Assembly: GCF_017939705.1 (NCBI RefSeq)
Contig: NZ_JAGKSQ010000003.1
Coordinates: 310,001 to 374,000 of the forward strand
Source: Halalkalibacter suaedae
GTDB lineage: Bacteria > Bacillota > Bacilli > Bacillales > Bacillaceae_D
DNA length: 64,000 nt
Direction: 5' to 3'
Shown piece after piece: positions 11,808-21,484 of the stretch. The notes under the pieces were generated by a model. That model searched no databases. It saw nothing but the letters and a program-made list of their open reading frames with translations, and was not told the DNA's origin. The position numbers and the translations under genes are program-made. Each line of letters starts with the position of its first letter. Position 1 is the first letter of the stretch.

Positions 11808-12200
11808 TTATAGATTTAATAGATGTAAAAGTGGTGGTATAAAAATAATTAAACCGATCACAACAGCAAACACACAGTAAACAAAAACAGCAGCCGCTGC
11901 AATATCCTTAGCAAGCTTTGCCATTGGATGATAATCCTTTGTAACCAGATCAACAGTGCGCTCGACAGCCGTGTTCATGATCTCAAGTGCGAAAATTCCT
12001 GCTATAACTATAAGAAGAATTAACCAATGCGTAAGAGGTAAATCTAATAAGTACGCACTAATGATGATTAATGCCGCGACAACCACATGAATATTCATAT
12101 TCTGTTCATGCTTAAATACATGGCCTAACCCTTGTGTTGCATAATAAAAGGATTTTAATAATCGCTTAAATCCACGTTTGTTCCTATCGTGTAAGCCCAT
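11808..12200 (-). CDS. dgkA: Undecaprenol / diacylglycerol kinase family protein
   Basis: Small integral-membrane kinase with three hydrophobic helices in 130 residues. In Gram-positive bacteria this family mainly phosphorylates undecaprenol for cell-wall lipid recycling. The catalytic segment FALEIMNTAVERTVDLV (about residues 69-85) is intact. It overlaps the end of ybeY by 17 bp and its own ribosome site is weak, so coupled translation is likely. Confidence 0.93.
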   Translation of the reverse strand: MGLHDRNKRGFKRLLKSFYYATQGLGHVFKHEQNMNIHVVVAALIIISAYLLDLPLTHWLILLIVIAGIFALEIMNTAVERTVDLVTKDYHPMAKLAKDIAAAAVFVYCVFAVVIGLIIFIPPLLHLLNL

Positions 12201-12651
12201 AATCTGCTAATATGTTCTCTTGCCTTGAGAACATATCCTTCTCTTCGGCGTCTGTCATGTGATCATACCCTAACAAATGAAGCATTCCGTGAACCGTTAA
12301 GAAGCCTAGCTCTCGCTCAAAGGAATGGCCGTACTCCTCAGCTTGTTGCTTGATATGTGAAACCGAGATAATAATGTCTCCTAGCATATTGGGTACATCA
12401 TCTAAAATGACAAGCTCGCCTTCCACCTCATCATTAAGGGCAAAAGAGATGACATCCGTCGGTTGATCTTTGCCACGATATTCGGCATTAAGTGCTTGAA
12501 TACGCTCCTCACTTACAAATGTAACTGAGACTTCGATCTCCCCTTTTACTTGTTCAAACTCCAATGTTTTATTTACTACGTCATTAACTAGCTTTTGATG
12601 ATGTTCGTTAATCATATCTGTTTCATCATTTAAATCGACAGTTACATTCAT
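12184..12651 (-). CDS. ybeY: Endoribonuclease YbeY
   Basis: Metal-dependent endoribonuclease involved in 16S rRNA 3' maturation and ribosome quality control. The zinc-binding HGMLHLLGYDH (H-x3-H-x5-H) is complete near the C-terminus. Start ATG overlaps the pgpH stop by 4 bp (ATGA arrangement). Its place before dgkA and era fits the conserved phoH-pgpH-ybeY-dgkA-cdd-era order. Confidence 0.96.
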   Translation of the reverse strand: MNVTVDLNDETDMINEHHQKLVNDVVNKTLEFEQVKGEIEVSVTFVSEERIQALNAEYRGKDQPTDVISFALNDEVEGELVILDDVPNMLGDIIISVSHIKQQAEEYGHSFERELGFLTVHGMLHLLGYDHMTDAEEKDMFSRQENILADYGLTR

Positions 12652-14828
12652 TCTTTTTCTCCCTTCCCTTTTACATCCTCTGGATATTCAATTCTCTCAT
12701 GGAATGTCCCTTTCAATGTTTCACAAATGGAGATAGCGACTTGATCCAATTCTTTTAAGGTAAGATCGGATTCATCAAATTGTCCATCCTCAAGCTTGTC
12801 TTGAATTATTTTCCGTACTAATGTTTCAATTTTATCTGGCGTTGGCTTTTGAATGGTTCGAACGGCAGCCTCAACGCTATCAGCAATGCCGACAATAGCT
12901 GAAACTTTTGTTTTGGCTTTCGGACCCGGGTAACGAAATTGAGATTCAGGAATAGGATGGTCACTATCTTGATTGGCCTTATGATAAAAGTATTTTAATA
13001 AGGTTGTTCCATGATGTTGCTCAGCAATATCAATAATCTCCTTAGGCATCTTGTGTTCTCTTAACAAGTCAGCCCCGTCATAAGGATGTGCAATAATAAT
13101 CGTTCGACTAAGCTGTGGTGAAATCTTATCATGCGGATTGCCCATTTTCATTTGATTTTCAATGAAAAAATGTGGTCTCTTTGTCTTGCCTAAGTCATGA
13201 TAATATGATCCAACTCTAGCAAGTAAACCATTAACACCAATTGATTCACAGGCAGCTTCCGATAGATTACCAACCACTACGCTATGATGATAAGTCCCAG
13301 GAGCTTCAACAAGGATCTTTCTTAACAAAGGATGATTAGGGTTAGATAATTCAATTAGGCGTGTTGTTGAAAGAATGCCAAATCCAGCCTCTAAAAATGG
13401 AAGTAATCCGATTGTCAAAACAGCAGCAATGAAACCAGACAAGAAAGCAAAACCTAGATGCATACCAACTTCAAGCCATTCTGTTTGAACTGTTTTTAGA
13501 AACAGTAAAGCAGTGACTACAACGATATTAATACCGGCAACGAATAGACCTGCACTTAAAATACGAGATACTCTGTTTGATCGATCTAGAAAATAAGCTC
13601 CAGCAAATGAGCTAAACAAAATATAAAACCCATAAGTGAAATTAAATGTTCCTGCCGTATCATTATTAAAAATAACACTTCCGATCACTGCAAACATCAT
13701 ACTAGCAAAGATAGCTACCCTTGTGTGAATCAGTAACGTAATAAGCATAGCACCAATCGATACCGGAACGATGAAACCAAGACCTTGAATTTCAATAATC
13801 TGCAGAAGGCTAGTTATCTTAATTAGAGCAACCGTCAAAAGAAAAATAATTGTAAACATTAGTAAATGACTATTATTCTTTTGTACAGTCGTTTCCGCTT
13901 CTTTTAGATAATAAGAGAGCATTAATACAATTAAAAGAACAAGCAGAGCCAGCCCGATGTATGGAAAGACATTAATCCGATCATCCAAAAGTCCAACGAC
14001 ACGTAACTGCTCGTAGATCTCGTGGGTAATCATTTCCCCTTCCCTCACTAATAGCTCTCCTTCACGTATAAGTACAGGCTCGACATTCTCAGCCGCCTCC
14101 TGTCTTAACTGTTGGGTCGCATTAGCGTCATAGATGTAATTGGGAATGATAGCAAACTGAGCGATTTCAATCATCGCTTTTAATAATTCATTGCTTACAG
14201 TAGAAATCGCAATTTGATTACTCACTTCGCGTTTTGACTCTGCCAAATCACGAATGGAGATCGTTTGATTCATGATTTCAAATACTGCATTAGTAGCTGT
14301 TTCTCGTGCTATTTGTAATTGCGAATCACTCGCCTCTATAAAGGTAATAATCGTTTCCTCAGATAAGTCATTGCTTGTCCCTGGAGAAAGGACTTCATCA
14401 ACATAGGCTAGACGCTGTTCAAGAATCTCTTCTTCAGTTAGGACAACTTCTTCTCTCTCTCCTTCAGTTGTCTCTTCTATCTGAGGTACTTCTTCATTCA
14501 CTTGAATAATCAAATCAAAAATATCATGTACCTTTCGAACTTGATTTTGAGCATATTCCTTTTTCTGTTCATAAACAGGACCGATGGCATCCCTTGCTTC
14601 GGCCCGACGAATTTCAGTAGCTGTCTTATGTTCAATTGTAATTGGAGAGCGAATATCTTGATCAGCAATTTGTGACAAACGTACATCTAAGGTATCTGGT
14701 ATGACATTTCCCAGCATCATTAAATAAAGACTTATTCCAATTAATACAAATAGAATTGCTCTTATGTATGGATGGTTACGTAGCCGCCTCCACCACTTCT
14801 GTTGATCAATTGGTGATTGTCTTTTCAA
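12648..14828 (-). CDS. pgpH: Cyclic-di-AMP phosphodiesterase PgpH (7TM-HD protein)
   Basis: Membrane enzyme that cleaves the second messenger c-di-AMP, which governs potassium and osmotic homeostasis. It has an N-terminal anchor (about residues 23-43), a long extracellular domain to about 280, seven transmembrane helices (about 285-475), and a cytoplasmic HD domain with H...HD signature (VGSYYHDLGKTKRP) and a second His-rich site (IAEQHHGTTLLKYF). 726 residues. Starts with TTG behind AGAGGTGACTTTTC. A hairpin separates it from phoH. Confidence 0.95.
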   Translation of the reverse strand: MKRQSPIDQQKWWRRLRNHPYIRAILFVLIGISLYLMMLGNVIPDTLDVRLSQIADQDIRSPITIEHKTATEIRRAEARDAIGPVYEQKKEYAQNQVRKVHDIFDLIIQVNEEVPQIEETTEGEREEVVLTEEEILEQRLAYVDEVLSPGTSNDLSEETIITFIEASDSQLQIARETATNAVFEIMNQTISIRDLAESKREVSNQIAISTVSNELLKAMIEIAQFAIIPNYIYDANATQQLRQEAAENVEPVLIREGELLVREGEMITHEIYEQLRVVGLLDDRINVFPYIGLALLVLLIVLMLSYYLKEAETTVQKNNSHLLMFTIIFLLTVALIKITSLLQIIEIQGLGFIVPVSIGAMLITLLIHTRVAIFASMMFAVIGSVIFNNDTAGTFNFTYGFYILFSSFAGAYFLDRSNRVSRILSAGLFVAGINIVVVTALLFLKTVQTEWLEVGMHLGFAFLSGFIAAVLTIGLLPFLEAGFGILSTTRLIELSNPNHPLLRKILVEAPGTYHHSVVVGNLSEAACESIGVNGLLARVGSYYHDLGKTKRPHFFIENQMKMGNPHDKISPQLSRTIIIAHPYDGADLLREHKMPKEIIDIAEQHHGTTLLKYFYHKANQDSDHPIPESQFRYPGPKAKTKVSAIVGIADSVEAAVRTIQKPTPDKIETLVRKIIQDKLEDGQFDESDLTLKELDQVAISICETLKGTFHERIEYPEDVKGKGEKE

Positions 14829-14859
14829 GAAAAGTCACCTCTGCTTTCTATTATCGAAA

Positions 14860-14887
14860 GAAGACCCTCAAGTGGAAGAGGGTCTTC
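14860..14887 (-). terminator. Hairpin between phoH and pgpH
   Basis: GAAGACCCTC (14860-14869) pairs perfectly with GAGGGTCTTC (14878-14887). On the minus strand only a short U-rich stretch (TTTC) follows, so it may be a partial terminator that lowers pgpH expression, or a processing site. Confidence 0.5.
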
Positions 14888-14922
14888 TTATCGTGCCTCC
14901 TCATGGCAAGGCTACATCCAGA

Positions 14923-15894
14923 TTAATTGTCTTCTTCTTTGTTTTCATGGTCATATGCTTCAATAATCTGTTGCACTAATGTATGACGGACAACATCTGA
15001 TTGCTGTAAGAAAATAAAGCCAATGGCATGAACGTTTTGTAAAATCTCCAAGGCGACCTTTAGCCCTGATTTTTTGCCCCGAGGTAGATCAATTTGCGTA
15101 AGATCACCATTAATGACCATTTTTGATCCAAACCCAAGGCGAGTTATAAACATTTTCATTTGTTCTTTTGTTGTGTTCTGTGCTTCATCTAAGATAACAA
15201 AAGCATCATCAAGAGTTCTTCCTCTCATATAGGCAAGGGGAGCGACTTCAATTGTTCCTCTCTCCATTAACCTTGCTGTTTGCTCTGTTCCTAGCACATC
15301 ATGAAGTGCATCGTAGAGTGGACGTAAATAAGGATCCACTTTTTCTTTAAGGTCACCAGGTAAGAACCCAAGACTTTCTCCCGCTTCGACTGCTGGTCTT
15401 GTAAGGACGATCCGTTTCACATATCCATCCTTTAGAGCTGTAACAGCCATCACAACGGCTAAATACGTTTTACCAGTACCTGCAGGACCAATCCCAAAGA
15501 CCATGTCCTTTTTCCGTAGAGCAGAAACATAATGACGTTGCCCTAACGTCTTGGCAATAATTGGTTTACCTTTTACGTTCGTTGCAACCTTTTCATCGTA
15601 CAGCTCCAATAATTCTTCGAGACGATTTTGCTCAGCAAGCTGCACAGCGTACACGACATCACGTTCTGATATGGAAATCCCTTTTCGAATAAGCTGAACC
15701 AGAGCATTGAGGATTTGTTGAACAAACTCTACTTGCTTTTCACTACCAGTAACTAGAACTTCCTCACCTCTAGTCACTAGACTTACACCGAGATGTTCTT
15801 CCATCCGTTTCAGGTGTCTGTCATTCGGACCAATAAGAGCTTGTGTCTCATTAGCATTCTTGACTTCTAGCTTGATCGTTTTGGCTTCTGACAA
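14923..15894 (-). CDS. phoH: PhoH family ATPase
   Basis: PhoH-like P-loop ATPase, probably acting on RNA; conserved beside ybeY. N-terminal KH-like segment (GPNDRHLKRMEEHLGVSL), Walker A GPAGTGKTYLA, Walker B VILDEAQN and an HTLVQQIIEAY end. Start set at a TTG (15892-15894) because AAGGAG stands 10 bases before it; another TTG three codons upstream is too close to the ribosome site. It abuts yqfD and ends in an acidic tail. Confidence 0.94.
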   Translation of the reverse strand: MSEAKTIKLEVKNANETQALIGPNDRHLKRMEEHLGVSLVTRGEEVLVTGSEKQVEFVQQILNALVQLIRKGISISERDVVYAVQLAEQNRLEELLELYDEKVATNVKGKPIIAKTLGQRHYVSALRKKDMVFGIGPAGTGKTYLAVVMAVTALKDGYVKRIVLTRPAVEAGESLGFLPGDLKEKVDPYLRPLYDALHDVLGTEQTARLMERGTIEVAPLAYMRGRTLDDAFVILDEAQNTTKEQMKMFITRLGFGSKMVINGDLTQIDLPRGKKSGLKVALEILQNVHAIGFIFLQQSDVVRHTLVQQIIEAYDHENKEEDN

Positions 15895-15899
15895 TAGAC

Positions 15900-17090
15900 T
15901 CAATCTCCTTGAATAATCGGTTGCTCCGATGTAATATCTTCTATTACTTGGTAATGTATCCGTAAGTTAACTTTACCATTCTCGACAGTTTCGTGCAAAA
16001 CTTTTTCTCCAATAATTTCCGCATCCTTTGGTATATGTTTCGTTAAGTCAACTTTCGCTCTCTTCTTGGCCTCTTTGATCGCCTCTTCTTTCGTATAAAC
16101 ACGATCGTGAACGGAAGACTCCATTAGCTCAAGCTTACGATACTGTATAGGTAGTGACCATTTGAAGAACTTAATTGGTTTTTTGTGGTCAACCTCTTCA
16201 AAGGTTTGATATTTATTTTTACCAAATCCCCAAATAGGTATGTCTAATCCGGCAAAAGAAAAGTAATGTTTTGTTTTCTTCTCACCTGTTAATGACGTAG
16301 TAACTGACTCTAAAGGAATAGACACTTCAGACTTGTACCAAATTTCACCAAGAATAGTAGCCTTTGCAGGAACTAGCTCCTGCTCTCCGTCCTCTTTTCC
16401 AATATAACCAGAAACTAACATATCTCCCTTACGGACAAAATCATTTGGTCTTACCAAAGCTTGACCATGTTCAACAAAGACACTATGGATAATGGCTTCC
16501 TTCGTTGAAATTAGATGTCTTGGACTATATCTCTCAGCTTCTTCCGGAAGCTTCTGTTCAACAACCTCAAATTCATAGGTCGTCCCTTTTTGACGCACAC
16601 CTATCCATGTCGCACCAGACACAAGCTCACTAACATCTCTTTGAATATATTCAACACTTGGTAAGGAAAATTGAAATGAGCCTCGCTTTATCCCCATTTC
16701 GGTAATAACTTGACGTAATTCATGTTCTACCTTTGGTGAAGCTCCCTTCACTTCAATATTCCACACCATATTTGACATAACAGCCATTACCGCCAGAAAC
16801 ACTAGGATTCCAGATACGAAGCCAGACCGACTTATCATCCTTCTTAACAGAAATGGTCCCCCCCACCTCTTAGTGAAGGTTATTTTACACCGAGTCATTC
16901 TTAGTAGTGGACGGACTCGCTTCGCATCTTCAACATCCATGAAACAGACAATTTCATCCTCACTTATTCTCTTTATATGCCAAATCGAAATATCCTCTTC
17001 CATACAACGATTTAGAAATCTTTCAGGATATGGACCATTAATCCTAACACGAACATATCCACGAACTACATTCATCCAGTTATTTTTCAT
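15900..17090 (-). CDS. yqfD: Sporulation protein YqfD
   Basis: Membrane protein required for efficient sporulation in B. subtilis, expressed in the mother cell with yqfC. 396 residues: a cytoplasmic N-terminal region, one clear transmembrane helix (about 92-110, GFVSGILVFLAVMAVMSNM), then a long external domain. Strong AGGAGGAGAAACTACAG start. The order yqfC-yqfD-phoH is the usual one. Confidence 0.93.
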   Translation of the reverse strand: MKNNWMNVVRGYVRVRINGPYPERFLNRCMEEDISIWHIKRISEDEIVCFMDVEDAKRVRPLLRMTRCKITFTKRWGGPFLLRRMISRSGFVSGILVFLAVMAVMSNMVWNIEVKGASPKVEHELRQVITEMGIKRGSFQFSLPSVEYIQRDVSELVSGATWIGVRQKGTTYEFEVVEQKLPEEAERYSPRHLISTKEAIIHSVFVEHGQALVRPNDFVRKGDMLVSGYIGKEDGEQELVPAKATILGEIWYKSEVSIPLESVTTSLTGEKKTKHYFSFAGLDIPIWGFGKNKYQTFEEVDHKKPIKFFKWSLPIQYRKLELMESSVHDRVYTKEEAIKEAKKRAKVDLTKHIPKDAEIIGEKVLHETVENGKVNLRIHYQVIEDITSEQPIIQGD

Positions 17091-17125
17091 CTGTAGTTTC
17101 TCCTCCTTCTAACCTGCCTATACTT

Positions 17126-17416
17126 CTATGTATTCTTCTCATCTAAATAAATGACCTGATCAATTCGTCCCTCAAGTAAAAGCTCTTCTGGAAGAATTGT
17201 CTTAATGACAAAATGATCTCCCTTTATTAATAACTGGCCTTGTTTTAGTAAGAGACGTAATTCTTGGTTAGAAAATCGCAGAACACCGCGATGATTTTCG
17301 ATATAAATATGCAGCTGACCTATCATTGTAATTCTTGGTAGGTCCATCATGACGTCCGCAGGGAGCTGCATCTGCTTTGTCATCCAGTTACTCATCTGCT
17401 GTCTCATCTTCTTCAT
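17126..17416 (-). CDS. yqfC: Sporulation protein YqfC
   Basis: Small sporulation protein of 96 residues with the family's short beta-rich YabP/YqfC-type domain (LPRITMIGQLHIYIENHRGV, then GDHFVIKTILPEELLLEGRI). Homologues are under SigE in the mother cell. First gene of the yqfC-yqfD-phoH run, after the terminator at 17521-17551. Two Met codons (1 and 4) could start it; a GAGAGGGGG site precedes the first. Confidence 0.92.
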   Translation of the reverse strand: MKKMRQQMSNWMTKQMQLPADVMMDLPRITMIGQLHIYIENHRGVLRFSNQELRLLLKQGQLLIKGDHFVIKTILPEELLLEGRIDQVIYLDEKNT

Positions 17417-17520
17417 GTTCGAACCCCCTCTCTTTCATCTTTATGATATTGACCAATCTGTTATCACCGAAATCTCAAGAAAAAATGCTCTTATCCTATT
17501 TTTTAAGGGCTCCAAAACAA

Positions 17521-17551
17521 AAAAAGCAGCACCATAGTGGCACTGCTTTTT
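17521..17551 (-). terminator. Terminator after yqfB
   Basis: AAAAAGCAG pairs with CTGCTTTTT (inner CCA/TGG) and U-runs follow on both strands; in the minus direction it ends the rpsU-to-yqfB region before yqfC. Confidence 0.85.
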
Positions 17552-17558
17552 TTTAGTA

Positions 17559-18074
17559 TTAACTTTTCCTTACGAATGTTTGGTGCGGTTGCTTTCCTCT
17601 AGGGCGCCCGAGAACTTCTGACCAGACGACTGCTTTCATCGCTTCTTGATTAGATAAACGATTTAACTGTAAATCAAGTGGGGCTTTACGACCAATTTCA
17701 TTGTCTAAGATAGGACTTCGTTGGCGATCTTCAATATACTGTTTTGTTTCACGATATTTCTGTGCCATTTTTTCTTGTCTATCTTCTTGTTCATCCTTTA
17801 TTTCTGGTATATCAAAATACACTTCCGTTTTCTCAGCTGGTGGTTGATCTTTCGGTTGTTCACTTCCTGGCCATGAGGTCGTTTCCTCTTGTTTGAAAAT
17901 CTCACGCCAATCAACTTTACCTGTATTGGGACGAGCTGGCTTCTTACTCGGAGAATTCTCATCTGATTGTTCTCCCTTAGACATCCTTCCAAAGAAGCTA
18001 AATAAACCACCAATAACGATAATGACTGGAACTAAATTTCCAAGTATTAAATCTAAAATGCCTTCCATATTCAT
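17559..18074 (-). CDS. yqfB: YqfB-like membrane-anchored hypothetical protein
   Basis: 171 residues with one N-terminal hydrophobic segment (ILDLILGNLVPVIIVIGGLF) followed by a charged, probably disordered region rich in Glu, Lys and Gln. No catalytic motif is visible. Its place right after floA and before yqfC corresponds to B. subtilis yqfB, and the symbol rests mainly on this context. It may help the flotillin partner, but that is inference. Confidence 0.72.
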   Translation of the reverse strand: MNMEGILDLILGNLVPVIIVIGGLFSFFGRMSKGEQSDENSPSKKPARPNTGKVDWREIFKQEETTSWPGSEQPKDQPPAEKTEVYFDIPEIKDEQEDRQEKMAQKYRETKQYIEDRQRSPILDNEIGRKAPLDLQLNRLSNQEAMKAVVWSEVLGRPRGKQPHQTFVRKS

Positions 18075-18106
18075 TCTTCCTCCTTTCTATTTTGGGAGGA
18101 TGCTAC

Positions 18107-19108
18107 TTAATCTCTTTTAGGGCCTGTTGAATCTTGGTCCGTTGCTTTGCTAATTGACCCTCTCATATCCGTATCTGCCATTACGTTCTGGTAATTCATA
18201 TAGTCCATAACACCCATATTCCCTTTACGTAATGCTTCTGATAAAGCCATCGGTACTTCTGCTTCTGCCTCAACAACCTTCGCACGCATTTCTTCAACTC
18301 GAGCCTTCATTTCTTGTTCATTTGCAACAGCCATTGCACGTCGTTCCTCTGCCTTAGCTTGAGCAATTTTCTTATCAGCTTCAGCTTGATCCGTTTGAAG
18401 CTCAGCACCAATGTTTTTGCCAATGTCGATATCAGCAATATCAATCGAGAGAATTTCAAAAGCAGTCCCTGCATCTAATCCTTTTGAAAGAACCGTTTGT
18501 GAAATCATATCAGGGTTTTCTAACACTTTTTTGTGATTAACAGCAGACCCGATTGTCGAAACAATCCCTTCACCAACACGTGCAATAACCGTATCTTCAC
18601 CAGCACCACCGACAAGTCTGTCGATATTTGCACGTACAGTAATTCGAGCCTTTGCCTTCACTTCAATCCCGTCCATCGCTACACCGGCAATGAAAGGTGT
18701 TTCAATAACCTTTGGATTAACACTCATTTGAACAGCTTCTAATACATCACGACCAGCAAGATCAATTGCAGCCGCACGTTCAAAGCTTAAATCAATATTG
18801 GCACGTTGAGCAGCGATTAGTGCATTTACAACGCGGTCTACATTACCACCCGCTAAGTAATGTCCTTCTAATTTTGATGTACTTAAATCTAGTCCTGCTT
18901 TTACCGCTTTAATTAACGGATTAACTACACGAGCTGGGATAACACGACGTAAACGCATTCCAACTAATTCAAAAATACCTACGCGAACCCCTGCAGCTAA
19001 TGCTGAAATCCATAACATGATTGGAACAAACGTAAACAATACCGCTAACAGAATTAGTAAAATAGCCAAACCAACTAATAATGAAATACTACTTGCATCT
19101 AATACCAT
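18107..19108 (-). CDS. floA: Flotillin-like protein FloA
   Basis: Scaffold protein of functional membrane microdomains. 333 residues: an N-terminal membrane hairpin (about 5-30), the SPFH-like domain (about 50-220) and a C-terminal coiled coil with Glu-Ala repeats ([20 protein letters not shown] region, about 245-285). Good GGAGGAATTTTA start 12 bp after yqeZ, the NfeD partner usually encoded with it. Confidence 0.96.
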   Translation of the reverse strand: MVLDASSISLLVGLAILLILLAVLFTFVPIMLWISALAAGVRVGIFELVGMRLRRVIPARVVNPLIKAVKAGLDLSTSKLEGHYLAGGNVDRVVNALIAAQRANIDLSFERAAAIDLAGRDVLEAVQMSVNPKVIETPFIAGVAMDGIEVKAKARITVRANIDRLVGGAGEDTVIARVGEGIVSTIGSAVNHKKVLENPDMISQTVLSKGLDAGTAFEILSIDIADIDIGKNIGAELQTDQAEADKKIAQAKAEERRAMAVANEQEMKARVEEMRAKVVEAEAEVPMALSEALRKGNMGVMDYMNYQNVMADTDMRGSISKATDQDSTGPKRD

Positions 19109-19120
19109 TAAAATTCCTCC

Positions 19121-20464
19121 TTATATTTCCTTTTTTTCACGTACAACAATACGTGAGCCTGCCGTATAGATAATTTCTACTTGTCTTCCTTGTTCAATAT
19201 ATCCTCCCTCTGTAACGACGTCAAGGCGCTCACGGTCAAATACCGCTGAGCCTGACGGACGAAGAGGTGTTAACGCTTCACCAACCTGCCCCATTAACTC
19301 ATCTCTAGTTCGATTCGATATATAGCCTTTTTCAGTGCTAGTAGAATCAGAAAGAATCATTTTCTTCATCGGACCTCTAAAACCGAAATAACGGAATAGC
19401 AAAATCGCTGAAATTGCCGTGATCACTATGGCTATTGCGATGTAAATTAGCATTGATGCCGTTGAAAAAGATGCTAATAACATCCCTCCAATGATTGAAC
19501 CAATGCCAAGTAATCCAAATATGCCAAAGCCAGGCACAAATATTTCAACCATGATGAGCAAAAAGCCAATAACAAATAAAATCAATGATTCCCATCCAGC
19601 GAAACCAGCAATCATATGACCAAAGAAGAACAGCATCAGTGCAGAAATCCCCATAATCCCAGGAACCCCAAAGCCAGGTGAGTACAGCTCAAGAACAAGA
19701 CCTAGACTTCCAACTGAAAGCAATATCGGAATGACGATAGGATTAGTAACAAACCTCGCTACTTTTTCAGAGAAGCTCACTTCCATCTCTTTCTCAATAA
19801 CATTTTCTAATCCCAACGCTTCGATAAGCTCCGCACGATCGGAGGCAATATGATCAGCATAGTTAACGCTCAACGCTTGAGTATGTGTCAACGTAAGAAG
19901 CTCACCCGCTGGTGCACCAAGCTCTGGTAGGTCAATCCTCTCATCAGCCATCGCAAGAGCATATTGCGGATCTCTGCCGTTTAATTCAGCTGATCCCCTC
20001 ATCTCTGCAAGCCAATAAGTTTGTGTTTTCTTGTCAGCGGCATTCCCTTCACCATCAATAACGGCCGCAGCACCCATTGTTGAACCTGGTGCCATCACAA
20101 TAGTATCTGTATTAAGAGCAATATAAGCTCCTGCAGAAATGGCTTTGTTCTTAACAAAGGTAATCACTGGAATCTCGGTGTTACGTATGAGATTCGCAAT
20201 ATTACCTGCAGCATCTACTGCTCCACCCGGGGTATCCATTTCTAAGACAATATGTGTGGCACCTTCTTCTTTAGCGGTTTCAAATGAACGCGACATAAAA
20301 GCTTCTAATCCACGTTCAACCGTTTGTTCAACAGGAATATAATAAATAACCGGTTGACCATCGTCCGCTTCCTCATTACTTAAGACTGATTGAACCGGCA
20401 ACAGAATACAAGCCACAAGAATAAAAGCCAAATAAACAGCTAACCTTTGACGTCTGCTAAACAT
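19121..20464 (-). CDS. yqeZ: NfeD-family membrane serine protease-like protein YqeZ
   Basis: Membrane protein typically paired with flotillins. A signal/anchor helix (LAVYLAFILVACILLPVQSV), a ClpP-like protease domain with TPGGAVDAAGNI and the KAISAGAYIAL serine region, four to five membrane helices, and a C-terminal OB-fold NfeD domain. Start set at ATG 20462-20464, which has a perfect AAAGGAGGAAGCT site; a longer frame upstream lacks one. In B. subtilis the orthologue acts with FloA in membrane organisation. Confidence 0.93.
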   Translation of the reverse strand: MFSRRQRLAVYLAFILVACILLPVQSVLSNEEADDGQPVIYYIPVEQTVERGLEAFMSRSFETAKEEGATHIVLEMDTPGGAVDAAGNIANLIRNTEIPVITFVKNKAISAGAYIALNTDTIVMAPGSTMGAAAVIDGEGNAADKKTQTYWLAEMRGSAELNGRDPQYALAMADERIDLPELGAPAGELLTLTHTQALSVNYADHIASDRAELIEALGLENVIEKEMEVSFSEKVARFVTNPIVIPILLSVGSLGLVLELYSPGFGVPGIMGISALMLFFFGHMIAGFAGWESLILFVIGFLLIMVEIFVPGFGIFGLLGIGSIIGGMLLASFSTASMLIYIAIAIVITAISAILLFRYFGFRGPMKKMILSDSTSTEKGYISNRTRDELMGQVGEALTPLRPSGSAVFDRERLDVVTEGGYIEQGRQVEIIYTAGSRIVVREKKEI

Positions 20465-20591
20465 AGCTTCCTCCTTTCTAATCAATACTTTATGTACGAA
20501 TGAAATATAATTTAGTTTCAAATTAGATCAAATTATATTTATCACTAGTATAGTTTCTCTATTCTCTTTAAATTCTATCACAAATAACAAA

Positions 20592-20623
20592 AAGCGTTTT
20601 ACCTCAAATGAGATAAAACGCTT
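20592..20623 (-). terminator. Terminator after rpsU-yqeY
   Basis: AAGCGTTTTA and its complement TAAAACGCTT enclose CTCA/TGAG, and TTTGTTATTTG follows on the minus strand. It separates yqeY from yqeZ. Confidence 0.85.
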
Positions 20624-20632
20624 GTGTCATTG

Positions 20633-21076
20633 TTATGATAAGTGTTGTTGCACAAGGCGATTCACAAGACCACCATCAGCTTTGCCTTTAACCTTAGGCA
20701 TGATTGCTCCCATGACTTTACCCATATCTGCTTTCGACGAAGCATTAACTTCGGTAATTGTCTCTTTCACAATCTCTGCTACTTCTTCCTCAGATAATTG
20801 TTCCGGCATATAAACTTCTAGCACAGAAATTTCATCCCGAAGCTTCAAAGCTAAGTCTTCACGGTTTGCTTGTTCAAACTCATGGAGGGAATCCTTGCGT
20901 TGTTTCAGTTCGCGATTAAGCACCGTAAGGCTATCATCGTCCGTCAACTCACGCCCGAGCTTAATTTGCTCGTTTTGCAACGACGACTTTACCATACGGA
21001 TGACAGAGAGCTTATCCTTTTCCTTGTTCTTCATCGCACTCTTCATGTCTTGATTTAATTGGTCAAGAAGATTCAA
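20633..21076 (-). CDS. yqeY: GatB/YqeY domain protein
   Basis: Homologue of the tRNA-binding tail of GatB; precise role unknown. The 147 residues start [12 protein letters not shown] and contain the conserved [20 protein letters not shown] segment near the C-terminus. I take TTG 21074-21076 as start because AGGAGAGGG is 8 bases before it; a GTG three codons upstream touches the ribosome site. It follows rpsU by 18 bp, the conserved arrangement. Confidence 0.95.
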   Translation of the reverse strand: MNLLDQLNQDMKSAMKNKEKDKLSVIRMVKSSLQNEQIKLGRELTDDDSLTVLNRELKQRKDSLHEFEQANREDLALKLRDEISVLEVYMPEQLSEEEVAEIVKETITEVNASSKADMGKVMGAIMPKVKGKADGGLVNRLVQQHLS

Positions 21077-21094
21077 TGAAAACACCCTCTCCTA

Positions 21095-21268
21095 CTAGAA
21101 CTTACGTTTTCTTGCTGCTTCAGATTTCTTTTTACGCTTAACACTAGGCTTTTCATAGTGCTTACGCTTTTTAACCTCAGCCAACGTTCCTTCTTTAGAG
21201 AGTGATCTCTTGAAGCGACGAAGTGCAGCATCAATCGATTCGTTTTTGCGAACACGAGTTTCTGCCAT
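21095..21268 (-). CDS. rpsU: 30S ribosomal protein S21
   Basis: Small basic ribosomal protein of the 30S platform, 57 residues, starting [20 protein letters not shown] and ending in a Lys/Arg-rich tail. Start ATG 21266-21268 has a GGAGGGAAATATA site; the frame extends 8 codons upstream without one. Transcribed from the strong promoter at 21337-21365. Confidence 0.97.
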   Translation of the reverse strand: MAETRVRKNESIDAALRRFKRSLSKEGTLAEVKKRKHYEKPSVKRKKKSEAARKRKF

Positions 21269-21336
21269 TATATTTCCCTCCCTCCGAAACAAACCAACTC
21301 AGAACGTACTTAACATTCATGTGTACGTCTCTTAGA

Positions 21337-21365
21337 ATTATAATATATCACTATCTGTTGGTCAA
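21337..21365 (-). promoter_or_regulatory. SigA promoter of rpsU-yqeY
   Basis: Minus strand TTGACC (21360-21365), exactly 17 bp, then a perfect TATAAT (21337-21342). It gives an RNA leader of about 60 bases before rpsU. Confidence 0.88.
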
Positions 21366-21484
21366 CTCAAAATGAACAGTTCCTTAATCATTTTCCTTAA
21401 TTTAACCAAATTCACCCTTTTGCTCAAAATTCCTGTCATGCTTGTTCATCTTTGTCCATAGAGTTTAAGTAGAGGTGATTGGCA

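Noticed and set aside
20465-20521. N-terminal extension of yqeZ
   Set aside because: The internal ATG at 20464 has a perfect AAAGGAGG site and is followed by a normal signal/anchor helix.
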